DNA of 64,000 nt from Oikopleura dioica. Taxonomy: Eukaryota > Chordata > Appendicularia > Copelata > Oikopleuridae. The notes beneath the pieces are model-generated. The model did not search any database and was not told the origin of the DNA. It worked only from the letters and a program-made list of their open reading frames with translations. Shown piece after piece: positions 46,396 to 58,807 of the stretch; position 1 is the stretch's first letter, and the number at the start of each line of letters is the position of its first letter. The DNA is taken from positions 4,960,001-5,024,000 of the forward strand of contig OU015569.1 of NCBI GenBank assembly GCA_907165135.1. The letters run 5' to 3'. A program made the position numbers and the translations under genes.

Positions 46396-48218
46396 ATGAA
46401 GATCACTGCCAGCTTGATAGGACTCTTTGGCCACGCCAATGGACTCGACCTTCCAAGAGTTCAAGGAGGACTTCAATGTAAGCATTTTTTAAAGCTAATG
46501 ATCAATTTAAATTTTACCGCGATTTTATTGAAATTTTAAAAAGAGTGAAACTAACGCAATAAGCTCAACCTGTTTCGAAAAATAATTTTAGGGAACGCCC
46601 CTGCCGCTCTACCCGCGATGAGCTCAGCACCGATAGTTTCTGTTGCCCCAGTAGCCCCAGTTGTCCAGGTCGCCCCTGTTGCCCCGGCTGTCCAAGTCGG
46701 CCCTGCTGACTCGATTGCCCCTGCTGTCGCAGTCGCCCCTGCTGACCCTGTCAAAGTTGAGCAGCCATTCGAAGCCGTTCAGATCGCTGAAACTCCGTCT
46801 GAGCCAGTCTTTGCTTCCCCTTCGGTTGGCCCGTACGATCTATCGGGTCTTCCGGCTCTTAACTCCCCACCACCATCGTCGAGCTTCGTCTTCCACAACA
46901 AACTGCCAAAATCAGGCTCGACGACGATGAAGTACATCATTTCGACGCTTCAAAAGGCCAACGATTTCCACATGGACTACCAATCGCCGTGCATTAACAA
47001 GGCTACCTGTGCCACCGACCCTGCCGACGGAATCGGCGCAGAGAGTACGCTTGCTAATCACGTGCGCGAACAACGCGAGCAGCACCCTGGAAAGTTCATC
47101 CTTTTGAAGCATCAGTACTGGCTCAACTTCACTCGCTTTGAGATGGAACAGCCCACCTACATTAACGTCGTCAGAGATCCAGTAACTCGATTCGCATCGA
47201 TGTATTACTTCAACAGATATGGCTTCAAATCAATGGGATCAAAAGATAGACAGGTAAACATTTTTCTTAAACCGAAAAACCTAAAGAAAAAATAAGCTAT
47301 TTTTACCTTTTTTTTTGCTCAAGTCCTCGTTGAATATTTATATATTCAAACATGCAACCGTTGCGCCAACAAAAAAGCGTATTGATGTTCCGTGTCAACA
47401 GAGGACAACATGAGTTTTAATTGCAGACTTCATTTTGATAAAAATAAAACGCGCGCGCCAAGTTAATTGAGTTTTCTTCAAATCGATTAATTTTGGTGTA
47501 GGGCGTCCAGCGACATTCGTGGAAGGGAACTGAAGAGGACATCGCAAGGACACTGGACATGTGCATGGAGGAGCAGAATGAGGAGTGCACCGAACCCCTG
47601 CAAGTCCTCGTCCGATACTTCTGCGGAACAGATCAGGAGTGCAACATGAAGTCGTCGAAGATGGGCAAATTCGGCGCGCTCAACAACTGGGATAAAGTGG
47701 CGAAGGCGGCGGAACTGGCCAAGAAGAAAATTGTGACGCAATACTATTCGATCGGACTTATGGGTAAATCATTAATAGATCATATAGATAAATATTAAAG
47801 AAAAAGCTATCAATAGTAAAAAATAGACAATAAGTAAATTTAAATCTTCAAGAAAAATTCGACGAGACATTGGCCCTCTTCGAAAACATGCTTCCTGGTT
47901 TCTTCAAGGGCGCACAGGCTGCGTACCGATCTCAATGTGAGTCTTTAGCATCTTAACTCTCTCTTGGGAGGTTTACTTTTAGTCGTTCAAAACCAGCGCG
48001 AATCTTCAAAAACTGCTCACACCGACGGTTTCAGCAACTCGACGAGAACCTGGCTGGAACAAGGGCCCCTTAAATACGAGGTGAGACAGATCCCTCCCTC
48101 CACGCTTCTTAAAACCCTTTAGGTGGACCTTTACAACTTGATCAGCGCAATCTTCTACGAGCGCCTTTCCTACTTCGGCATCACTGCCGACACAACGACC
48201 GCTGATTCTACCAAGTAA
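46396..48218 (+). CDS. Uronyl/heparan sulfate 2-O-sulfotransferase-like enzyme
   Basis: Predicted to move sulfate from PAPS to uronic acid in a glycosaminoglycan, in the Golgi lumen. Six exons: 46396-46477, 46592-47253, 47502-47763, 47853-47936, 47983-48080 and 48123-48218. All are GT-AG and in phase, giving 427 residues. The N-terminus (MKITASLIGLFGHANGLDLP) is a weak signal or anchor. A Val/Ala/Pro repeat follows (VAPVAPVVQVAPVAPAVQVG). The catalytic part has the PAPS-binding loop HNKLPKSGSTTMKYI, the 3'-phosphate site VRDPVTRFASMYYFNRYG, and the Cys-containing segment typical of this family (EECTEPLQVLVRYFCGTDQE). The 2-O-sulfotransferase family is an inference from these motifs; exact substrate is not known. 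AATAAA follows at 48344. Confidence 0.85.
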
Positions 48219-50875
48219 CCGAATCAGAACTTGAATGAACAACCCATGAAGAAACATGGCGACAATCATCATTATTCGACAGCGCAGTATTCGATAATAC
48301 TGTACCAACTTGAAACCAAACGAAACAAAATGTAAATCTTGTGAATAAATATAACACTGTATTAATCAACAAAAAAGCCAGCAACAATGTACTTCTTTGT
48401 AAAGCAAAAATCAAGCTCATAAGCCTCCTCGGATGGTTGTTATCAATAGCCTGATTAAGCGCCTCGAGGAGTGCACTCTTCTCTCTATTTTGGGGGCGCC
48501 AGTTTGAAACAAAGACACAAATAAAGAAATGGTAGAGCCCGCTGACAATAATTAAGTTTATTAATAAGTGGACACGTTGCCATCTCGATTACGATTTTAA
48601 TAGAGGCTTATTTGCATAAAAACACCAATTATGATTCATAATTGCTCCGTCCCTAGATCAAGTTTAGAGCTCAATAAAAGAGAAAGTTCATAGCTAGTGA
48701 AGCATTATTCGAAACACTGCTTGCAAGTTGCAACTTTGAGTCAAAAATAAAGAGAAGCCGCACAATTCGCGGCTATTCCAACTGTTTCACTTGAAGCGGC
48801 AAGTTGATGTATTTCAAAGTTAAAGTATTAGAAAAGCACAACATTGAAGCTTATAAGATTCTAAAAGTTTTTTGAGAACGTTTTTTCTAAAAAATATGCA
48901 GAAATGGCCTTTTCAGGCCACATCGCACATTTCTAGGCAGTATGAGATATTTTAGTCAGTCTAACTGCTCATGGTGGACGTTTGAAATCAACTTGAAAAA
49001 ATGGAAAATTTTGTCGACCGAAAATTGTCGATTTGTTGCTCCTCCCATTTTAATCAAAATAAATTATTGTTCGATTAAAATTTCGGTGAGTTTGAAGCCA
49101 CAACAGTTGTCCCAGAGGTTCCACTTATGATGATTTAAAATGATGTCTTTCACGCAAAATTACGCTTTTGAATCTTTTAAATAAAAATTCGCAGCTTGCT
49201 AATGCGTGTTTCTGAATCTTGCAAATGAAGCATAAGTGCTTTATTGGACGCGTGTTCAATTTCGTCATTGAAAATCGAAAACAAAATTTTTACATTTATT
49301 CTACGCAAACCTGGCCGCAGCTAAGTTGCATTACATCTTGGATGGGTTGAATTCGACCGTCCAAGAAGCCAAGAAATTAGTCCCCTAAAGATTTTACGCG
49401 GTTCACTAAACAACAAGAAAATGCGGCGCATTTTAGAGTGCACATCATTGATTTTTAATAAACGTACGTATCAACTAGTTACATCAAGATCAACTGCCAT
49501 AATTCCAGCAACGATATTTGGCCAAATTGCAATTACTTGGGGGAGGGGGTCCCGGGTTAGGGGTAGCTTTGAGGGTAACCCCCAACTACCTTTCTTTCGA
49601 GCCAAGGTTATATTTTGTTGGGGTGAATATAATGCGGATGGGGAGTTTCAGCGGGGGCTTCCTTTGGGATTTCTTTGCAGTGACGAGGAAGTAGTGCTTA
49701 ACGACAAACATGGAGCGACGTGTTTTGATCCATTTAATTTTCCCCTAATCGAACATCACCAAGAACTCGCTGTTTTCACCAAAAACCTGGATGACGGTAT
49801 AATGACTATCCTCAATAAAGCTCCATTTCAATTTCGTGTTTTCCCTAACACCTTCGTAGCGCGTCAAACCCGCGAATTTAAGGTTTTAAAAACAAAACAC
49901 AAAATTTTTTTTTGGTTATCGAAAATAAGTTTCCTCCAAGCTCCATTTTTTGCTACATTTTCTTTTTAGAAATGTCTACCAGACTAATTTATTACAGTTT
50001 CAAAAAAAACAAGCAATCGTCAATTACAATTTGTCAACATAATTGTAATAGAATCAAACTCAATTATAGAATAAAACTCCGTTATTCTCAAGTGGCCACC
50101 GTTAGGTTATCCGGATATTGTTAGCAAAAATACACTTTGCGGCGTATTCAATAATAATTAACTCATTATGTGAGGGTTAAAAGGGGCTAAACAGTTTACG
50201 GACACCCTCCCTGTCGACATAAGCTGTATTTTCAAGGCTTCAGAGAAAAATAAAACACCAAGATTAAAATCACAAGATTATTGAAATTTTTGTCAAACAT
50301 AATTTTCTGTCGACAAAAATTGTCACGTGACTCGATTAGCTTCTGCAAGAAGTTGAAAGTACGTCTATCATAAAACCGTTACCGATATTGTAAGCAGACA
50401 TGAGTTCTTTCAAATCTCGTTTTCATTATCATTGTTTTCTAAATCAACAATGCGAAATAAAATCGCGGGACTGATTATAAGGCAACAAGTTTTCCTAAAA
50501 AATGGTCAATCTCTAAATTAAAAAGTCTCCAAAAGCAAAACCTGAAATAAAAGTTCATAACTTAAAAGTCGAAAGTCCCGTTGTATCGAGTATTTAGATA
50601 GGAAGCGGATTTGAGGTAACCAAAAGCAGGCTCTGTAGAAATCCACGTATCGACGTAATTGACCCTTATTAGAAACCCCATCTTGCGTATCTAAGAAGCT
50701 GCACTTTCAACCTTGTTGCTTCACTGCTTCCCCAAGGAAAAACAGGTTTTTAATGCTTTGTATTTACAAGTTTAGTCGTTTCAAATTGTTTCAAAGAAGA
50801 TATTCTTTTTTAGTCTTTTCGTTTCTGTGAGTGTTACTGTTAGTCTCACTGGTACTCGTGTTGTTGATGCAGGTA
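48219..50875. other. Intergenic, one doubtful open frame
   Basis: AT-rich spacer after the sulfotransferase. It includes the 182-codon open frame at 49421-49969, listed separately. I see no other gene. Confidence 0.4.
49421..49969 (+). CDS. Doubtful single-exon open frame
   Basis: 182 codons from an ATG. It is unusually long for a non-coding stretch here, but matches no family I know. The middle (VIFCWGEYNADGEFQRG, DKHGATCFDPFNFPLIEHH) has protein-like composition; the ends are less so. A G-rich tract at 49539-49574 lies inside it. It could be a lineage-specific gene, a relic, or chance. Confidence 0.25.
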   Translation: MRRILECTSLIFNKRTYQLVTSRSTAIIPATIFGQIAITWGRGSRVRGSFEGNPQLPFFRAKVIFCWGEYNADGEFQRGLPLGFLCSDEEVVLNDKHGATCFDPFNFPLIEHHQELAVFTKNLDDGIMTILNKAPFQFRVFPNTFVARQTREFKVLKTKHKIFFWLSKISFLQAPFFATFSF

Positions 50876-51725
50876 GCTGAGCTCGGCAACCTGTGTAGAA
50901 AACCTGAGTCTGGGTCTGAAATTTATTCAATGAAAAGACGCTTCGCAAAATCTATTATAAAAAGGCGCCATGCGGCCTTTCATTAAGGAGGTAGTCCCTG
51001 CTTTTTGCGATCTCGGCAGTTTTTGAACAGAGCTCACACAAATTTGCGCTGGGATTGAGGGATACAAATTCTATGAATAGAAAGGTCCGACCCTAATGAA
51101 AGTTTGAATTCAAGGAAAAAAATTTTGTTCGCCCGCTTAAGGAGTTAGAGGGCGATAATCGAACCATACCTTGGCGAAATCACCATTTTGGCCTATTTTC
51201 GAACGCGCCTAAAATCAAGAGGATGTTTCAAAAATTTAAATCAATTGCATTTTTTGAAAGTTCGTACTTTCGTCTAGGTTTGAATAAAGCGAAATAAAAT
51301 AATTCCAAAAAGTCATAATGTAATGCTATTGATCAAAGGTTGGGTCTCAAAATCTTGAAAAAATGAGTTTTTTAAGGATGATCTATCTTTAATTATCTTA
51401 ATAATAGACATTGTGCTTATTATTTTTATTATCTAGAAGACATTAAAAATCGAAATATATGATAAAATAGACAAAAAATTTCGAGTTTTTGAAATTTTTC
51501 AGCAAAAACTCACTTTTCAAGTTCGATTTTGGGGTTTTTCCTCTTATATTTGGAAAAAATGATCAACGTAAAAGTTTTAGCTCTTCAAACGAGCTTTCAA
51601 AATCTGCAAGAAAAAATTCTAAAATCCGATTTTTTCACAAGCGAGGAGTCCTCGCCGAGGACTACCCCCTTAAAAATCTTTCCTAACCCTGACTCAGGTT
51701 TTCTACACAGGTTGCCGAGCCCAGA
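50876..51725. mobile_element. Large 850-bp member of the MITE family
   Basis: The ends (GCTGAGCTCGG and CCGAGCCCAGA) belong to the family and are flanked by perfect CAGGTA duplications (50870-50875 and 51726-51731). It is four times longer than other copies. No transposase is recognisable; the extra sequence could be a longer parental element or a nested insertion. Confidence 0.8.
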
Positions 51726-51791
51726 CAGGTAGTGTTCGAGTTAGCATGAAAACTCCTCCTTTGCAGCTTTGAAAGCGTTTAAAAGGTGTTG

Positions 51792-53957
51792 CTACTCATT
51801 TCTTGCCTCGTATTTGTGAAGCACAAACTTAGCCACCGCCACTAGAATCACCAGAAGAATCACAGAGAGCGAACAGACGAGCACAAGCACCAAGTTCGAG
51901 ACTGGATTCAAGCCCGACACTAAAACAACGGTCAATTACCGTTTTTTTGGAGCAAGGGGCTAAGATAGATATACACTTATTCCTGATAGCCGCATTTGCG
52001 GTTGCTTGGGTCAAGAGAAAGTATCTTATTTACTATTTTAGAATAAAGTGGCTTTGATTTTTTCAAATATTTCTTAGCGCATTTCAGTTCTGGGTTAAAA
52101 TTTAGTGTTGCGGTGTATATTTACCTTTCGGAATGTTCAATGTCGTATTAACCTGTTTGAGTCCGAGTGCATTCTCGAGCTGGCACACAAACAAGCCGCT
52201 ATGATCTAAAATTACAAGGCTAAAGAAGCAACACCCTTTTTTGGTGACGATGAGGAGTAGAACAAGGATACAGTAGAAGATGCTAACCTGCTGTTGCGTT
52301 GCCTTCGCTGCGGATCAGGCCGGCTTGTTCCGTTTCCTGCCACTTTGGCGGGCGGCTGATCCATTTTATCGTCGGAGCGGGATAACCTGAACCGCTGCAT
52401 TGAGCAAACAAGCGCGAGGATCCCGACAAATAGCTTTCCGCCGAGAAATCTAAAGCGATTTTTAACAAAGCCCATTTCATTATTCTTTATTTTTGATTCT
52501 AATTTTTCGTTCGTTCGATAAAAGAAGCTGAGCGAGTTACAGTTGATCGCGAATAAAAAAGTGGGGTTCTAATCAAAAATTATGAAATGAGAAAAATCAA
52601 TGTAAGATGGTTTATCTCCGTTATTTGGAGTTAAAACCTAACGTGACTAAATTATTCACGGCGCGGCTTAGAATTATCGAATTCCGAGATCTTTTTAAAT
52701 TATTATTTTGCTCAACTATATCGAGCTCGTTAAATACACGCGTACCTGCGTTGAGTTCTTGGCTGAAGGAAATTTGAGTATCGTAGGGAACGCTTCGGAT
52801 TTTAAGCTGAATGCAAGCGAGTTATTAATGCAATTTTCGGAAATAAGCAAAAAAGAAAAAGACCTAAATTTTACCGGTTTGGATAAAGCTGAAGTGAAAA
52901 AGACCAACCCTGCCCAGGCGATCTGGCAATAGTAGTTTTTCCCGTGCATCTGTTTATCAGCGTCGACAATGAACTCCTTGATCAGCTGGCCGTCAACGGT
53001 TCCCCTTGAAGTTAGCCCGTCTACTTTCCTGCCGTCAATTAACCAGTCCAAATTAACGCTTTTGCCCTTGTTCTTAATCAATTCCAATTGAGCAAAAATA
53101 GAACGAAAGGCAAAAACTCACGAAAATAGCGCAACTGCCCAGATTAACCGAACGGCCTTCTTCGTAATCAGCCATTTCTGGCACACTCGAACCGGGTAAA
53201 AATATCTCCAAAGTAGATTACATCACAATTTCTCAATTTTCAAATATGTTTTATTTGGACTTCATTAAATAAAACCGTAACCCAAATTACAGCGAGCATT
53301 TCCAACTGAGGAATAAGATGTACCGTTAAAGCAAAGGTGTCACTGACTGAGATCTACTTGTTGGCAATAACGACAGTGAGTTTAATCACATCCAAAATAT
53401 TTTCGGCAAAATCAAAAGTTAAAATTTTCCATAACAAGAAAAATTGACTCTAATTAAAAGCTACAACGATTGTTGCCCTAAGGATTTCATTAAATTTTTT
53501 ACCCGGTCACTAGCGTTTATTTCATTTCTCGACCAAACAAGAACGTCGAAAAAGAAACGATCAGTGGCGTAAAGAGGGCTCATTTAATCGAAATTACTTA
53601 TATCTGAAAATAAGATAAAAACCCTTGGCTGAGCTGTCGCGACAAGAATAGGTGCCACTATCGCCCGTGCTTGATACTTTCTTGGAAATTGTCAGCGTCG
53701 TTGATTTCTCGTCCTTTTCGACGAATGCTGTCCAGTTTTCATCGAGGAACGAGGCTGAGCGATCGACGCTGATGAACATTGTTTCCGTTTTGTTTCCGCT
53801 CAGAAAGCGGTGGAACGAAATGTACTGAACAAGAGTTAACCCATTAATAACAATGGTTCCCAGCGAATACTTTTCCTTGAACGTTGCATTTCATAACTAA
53901 GGGCTTGTCGCTTTCCACCAACAGCTGTCTTTGTTCGCCTTTCAATGTTCCAGATTT
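51792..53957 (-). CDS. Immunoglobulin-superfamily membrane protein, 5' end uncertain
   Basis: A single-pass cell-surface receptor or adhesion molecule. Exons in order: 53871-53957, 53624-53824, 53122-53205, 52910-53072, 52288-52449, 52125-52205 and 51792-51919. At least three Ig domains: one with Cys in LVMKCNVQGKY and GDSGTYSCRDSS; one with VNLGSCAIFNKGKSVNLDW and NYYCQIAW; one with LFAQCSGSGYPAPTIKW and DHSGLFVCQLENALG. Then a membrane helix (LVLVLVCSLSVILLVILVAV) and a short basic tail ending YEARNE-stop. Most joins are in phase with GT-AG introns; two (donors at 53623 and 52909) fit best as GG-AG. A hydrophobic start (KFLMLLFLI) near 54100 could be the signal peptide exon but is not joined. 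The tail has no signalling motif I can see. Confidence 0.75.
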
Positions 53958-54897
53958 CTACTAAGGCTCAATTTTAAGGGAAATATAAACCGCTTAAAAT
54001 GGGCCCCCATGGATTTTTTTAATATAACAGGAATAATCAGAAGCACTGTTGATTTCCGATAAATGTTTTTTATCAGAAACAAAAGCATAAGAAATTTGGA
54101 ACATATTTTTGGTCGAGTTCCGGTCATTGCGCTCATTCGTGGATGTGGTCGCGCTGCCGTCACAAAAATTCCCTAAGATTTTTTTTCAAACATTCTTGAA
54201 CCCCAACTCTGTCTATTCTTTTCAATCTGCATCTTTTTTTGATCACTTTTATGTTCGGTTCAACTAAAGACGCACCTTTTGCGGTGAGCAAATCCTGACC
54301 CAAGAATTCTTAATCTTGGACCTAGATTGCTGAAATTTACAGGAAAAAATGAGTTTTTTGCTTGGAAAAACGTTTTGAAATTAGTGGATCAACAAACAAT
54401 TATGAAAATTATGTCGCAACAGCTAAATATTAATCGAATCAAGCATTTTTACGTCGAGCAGTGAGCAATAATTGACACGATTAACTGTGCCGCCAACTGT
54501 AGTGTTTTGTAAAAATATCGGATGTTGATGCGGAAAATATGCCTCACAACGGACCCATAACAGGTTAATTACCTCGCACGAATTTCTTGCTCGAATTAAT
54601 TAATTTCTACAATTTATAATTAAACATCGTCAGTTCTTATTAAAACCGTTGTTACGTTACGCGTGAGGTGTTAAAGCTAATTTGCTGACCATTTAAATTC
54701 ATCTCAACTTATCGGCCCCAAAAATGCTCGCTACAGCAAGATTTCTTAGATTTTCTGTGAACAAAAAAGCGCCGCTTCCGGTTATTATTCAATTAATGAT
54801 GCATTCTTCAAATTAAACTTGAGTATTTTAGGCACTATTAAAAATTACGTCAGCAGCGATTTTCTTTTCTCAAACTTTCAAGACTGCAAATACTTAC

Positions 54898-55099
54898 ACT
54901 GGGCTCGGCAACCTGTGTTAAAAACCTGAGTAAGAGCCCTGAGAGATCTTCAACGAAAAGCCGTAAAAAATAAATCGAGACGGTAATTTTGGCGAAGCCG
55001 CTTTGCGGCTTTATTTTAAAAGTAGCCGCTATGCGGTTTTTCGTTGAAGGTCTTTCAGGACTCTTACTCAAGCTTTCTTTCCAGGTTGCCGAGTCCAAC
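54898..55099. mobile_element. MITE, 6-bp-TSD family, full length
   Basis: The ends are ACTGGGCTCGG and CCGAGTCCAAC. Flanks acttac and tcttac match 5 of 6. The centre has two GCGGCT-type hairpin arms. The copy is 202 bp. Confidence 0.85.
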
Positions 55100-57458
55100 T
55101 CTTACCTGCGAGTGAAAAAAGTGCAAAAGTACGCCAACTTGTCATTTTATTTTTTTTGCTCCTCGTTTGTTGCTCTGTTTTTTATCGAATTCGGGAGTGA
55201 TTTAGAGCCACTTGAGTAATGGAAAGTGACAATAATCCCTCAATTTCTTTCTCGGTATTTGAAGCCTTAATATTTAACAAGCACTTTTCTGCAATTTCTC
55301 TGCTTTAATTTTTTCCTGATTGAATCAGCTCTAACGAAGAGGCAAGTTGTTGAGATGTTGATTTTTCCAAAGCCGCAGTGGTGGACCATTAGAATAACTT
55401 TCGAGAAATATGGGCGATTAATTATTGACTGCCAGGGAATCATAATAATCAATCGACGTGGCTAGCTCTTGAGCAACAGATGATTAGATTGTAACGCACC
55501 CTTAACCCTACTTGTTTCACACTTATCGCGACACGACTAAATATCAATCATTATTTCAAAATCTGTTTTGTCGAATCTGGTTTTAGAAAACTTTACAAGG
55601 AGTAAACATACGGTACGAACCAGCACAGATTGAAATGGAGCAACCTCAAAAATGATCAACGATCAAAAATGACTATCTAATTCAATCGGATGATTTTTAA
55701 AGCGGCGGAGGCATGCCAAAGCGACAAGGGTCTGACGACAGGATTATGAGAACCAGTGATTTCTTTCTGAAGCACGTTCTGTGACCGCCAAGCTATGGTT
55801 TATCGCCTCATCCTAGCGTGGATTCGCTCCAGAGTCGTAATAGGAAGTTCTTCTTATTCTACCGTAAAGCGCTCCTCTTCCAGCTCAATTACTTTCTCAC
55901 GCGAGGATCAGGGCGAACATGTTATGTCAGTTATAGAAGCTTCGTGGATCAGAAAGGCTCACGAAATTGGGCCGCCGCTTCCAGAGAACAGAAAATCCAT
56001 TAAACGTAAACGTTGCTTAAAATTGTTTGAAATTATGCAGCTGTTTTTCGACAGAAACAAAAATTCTAAGGGGAGGACAGCGATTAATTCGTCAAAAGTC
56101 AGAATAAAGCGAATACGAAGCAACCCTTATTTAGACTTTATTGAAGCTTTGTTGATGCGTTTTTTTGGAAAGATTCATTTTCGCAAAAAAAAAGTTAATT
56201 TATTTTTTTGGTCCCGCCATTACAGGATTAAAGGGAGACGTATTGAATATTTCTGAACAAGGCTGGATTGTATTGTTTGATCGTCAACAACCGCACGCGA
56301 CATGCTCCTTGCTCCAATTTGAGTGTAGATGACGTTCAATTGTTTCACTCTGTTTACAGTCTTCTAAAATCAATGGAACTAAATGGACATTAACAATACA
56401 TAATATCAAGATTATCTGGGTTACTGTAGCTGGAAAGGGGACTGAAATTCACTCGGAAGGGATTTTAATAAACACCGACCATTTACAGTTAAAAAAATAT
56501 ACAAAAAACTATGACCTACTTGGTAAAATTTTATTTTCTTATCAGCTTAGAATTCTTACAAGCTATACTTTACCCGAGCAAAGAAGAAGAAACTGTGAAA
56601 GCCTATTTTCAAGCGCCTAAAAATAAACTATCAGCCTTTATAAGCGTCCGAGGAGGCTGAAAGCTTACTTTCTTCCTTTGGCGTGGGAGAGGTGCGAAAA
56701 TTCTAAATCAAAACAAAAATACCATTTTTAGGCGTTCTGCGAAAATTTCTAAAGCGCCGTCTTAAAGCACACGTTATGAAAAGCTGGTGTTACTCGTCGG
56801 AATGGTGAATTAGAGCTGGCCCTTTTTATTCCGATTGCGGGCGATGCTCATTCATTCGGCCGAGGTCGGCGCTGAGGTTTCCATCCCATTCGAAATTTGC
56901 AGAAGCGGCACGTCACGTGGCCATGCACGAGTTTCACAAAACTAAAAACAACAAACCTGAAATTGAATTTCAGTTACGTCCACTTCCCATTTTCCTAAAC
57001 GCTAAGGTTAATCCGCTCGCGACTCGATTTCTTCGCAGCTTAAAAGAAGCTCTAAACACGCATCTTTTCTCCACGCTGGAATTTCTGTCTTTTCCTACAA
57101 GTTCGCTTCGCTTCACAAAATGGTTCTAAAATCGCGTGTTTTTCGCGGTTCTTCTTGTTCTGTCATTTCCGTTTAAGAATGGGCGATAAAATTTCTCTTG
57201 AAATTTTTGGCCTCGACGTGGCCACCGCAATTTATTGTCTTCCAACTGCCCAACGGTTAGATACTCATCTGCTCCATTCCTTTCATGGGAAAACAACACC
57301 ATCGCGGTAAACAAAAACGAATGTGCCAACAGAGTTTCATTTTTTCCACTTCCATCCATATGTGTTATTGCTATCTACGGCTTTTATGAATCAGGCGTTT
57401 TTTTTTTGATATTATCAAAAAAAGGATTAAATACGGTTCTAGCTAGTTCGAGTAAAAA

Positions 57459-57487
57459 GGGTTAGGATAAGGGTTAAGGTTAGGGTT
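57459..57487 (+). repeat. Degenerate telomere-like repeat
   Basis: GGGTTAGGATAAGGGTTAAGG then TTAGGG: several TTAGGG-like units in a row. CCCTAAAC-type sequence follows near 57520 in the opposite sense. Short and imperfect. Confidence 0.4.
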
Positions 57488-58102
57488 GACAAGCGGCTTT
57501 TCACTGTCCTCATTTTGTCCCAAACCCTAAACCTAAATGATCTTTCCAACAACGACCAAAATCTTCCCCCTTCAGCGAAGATTTATAACAATAAGCCAGT
57601 GCCAAATAGTCTGCCAAATAAAGGTGTTGACGATAACCAGGCTTTAAGTAATATTAATATGATATTAAACCAATTATCCCTGATGGTAGCGCAAACAAAG
57701 CATTGGAATACACTGGAGCCACGTTTTATAACGGTGGGCACAATAAATAGCACATTAACAATTTGTTAATTTATTGCTGAAAATCCAATTTCGAGAACAA
57801 ATTCATCCTTAATTAACAAAATCTTTTATTCCTTCGAATCCACGATACTTGTTGCTACTAGATTATTAACAATCGACAAACAAGAGTTCTACTCAGAACA
57901 GATTTTGTTTCGAGACAAAATTAAGAAAAAATCGTGGGGTTGAGACCTTTGTCGACATTTTTTGTTGAAATCCGGATTTAATCTGATTCAGTGCCCTTGT
58001 TGATCAAAGAATCGGAACGAGTTTGCTTTTGCTGCCAACAGAATTAATTTGAAGGTCACTAATTAAGATTCAGCGCAAAATTCAAGAACGAAAATACACT
58101 TT

Positions 58103-58807
58103 CTATTCTGACAAATGTCTGAAAAAAGGGCCGACATTGGCGATTTCTAATTTTCTCCAATCCTCGTCATTTGCGGTACTCCTTGGCGCAATTTCGCCGT
58201 TTGCGAAACACGGGCTTTCAAGAATCGTGACCAGTAGATCATCTGTTGCTGCAATTTGCTCAAAGATTTCATCGAATTTATACCTCCACGCTTGCTTTCA
58301 ACAATTTTAAATTGAAGTACGATCTTTCTCCCCTCATTCCAGTGGCCGCAAAAACATGTTTTTCACATAATATCTAAGTTCGTTTCTTTAATTAGTTCGT
58401 GCGAAACTTGTTGTATCTAATTCGTAAAATCAAGCTTTGAACTTCTCCGAATTGGCGCAGGAAGGAGGAGGAATCAATTTGTTTTTGACTATAAAACTTT
58501 TATTTTTGAAAAAATAACGGTTTGTAGCAACTGCGATCCGTCAGCCTAATTGTTTAACCGCAACATTATTGTTTTCTGAATTCTCAGTAAAAGGAGTAGA
58601 TTCTGTTTTGCCTTTCAACATAAAAAGAAAGAAAAAAGAAACCAACTTTCTGTTTTGCCCAAAAAGTCCACGACTGTTACTTAGTTGCGTTTATCAAGAT
58701 CAGATCACGTGTACTAAATCTTCCACAACGAGGTCAACAATCTTATCGACAGCAAAAAGAAACGCACTGGCTATCGACGAGGAAGATACCATTCTCGTTT
58801 ATCACGT
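58103..58807 (-). CDS. Uncharacterised gene, two exons visible
   Basis: The last exon (58103-58290) has no ATG but is strongly protein-like: WRYKFDEIFEQIAATDDLLV, ILESPCFANGEIAPRSTAND, EDWRKLEIANVGPFFRHLSE, then stop. An upstream exon ending at 58807 follows a perfect acceptor (ACTTTAG) and reads VINENGIFLVDSQCVSFC; it joins in phase only with a GA donor at about 58747. I do not recognise the product. It is soluble and acidic. Further 5' exons are likely but not found. Confidence 0.45.

Larger units (their letters stand above)
53958..58102. other. Gene-poor stretch
   Basis: It may hold the first exon of the Ig gene near 54100. One MITE lies at 54898-55099 and telomere-like repeats near 57.46 kb. 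The 153-codon plus-strand open frame at 55795-56256 is basic and low in complexity, with no partner exons; I leave it uncalled. Confidence 0.4.

Noticed and set aside
55795-56256. 153-codon plus-strand open frame, basic
   Set aside because: Low complexity and Lys/Arg-rich from AT-rich DNA; a hint of an HMG-like stretch did not hold up.
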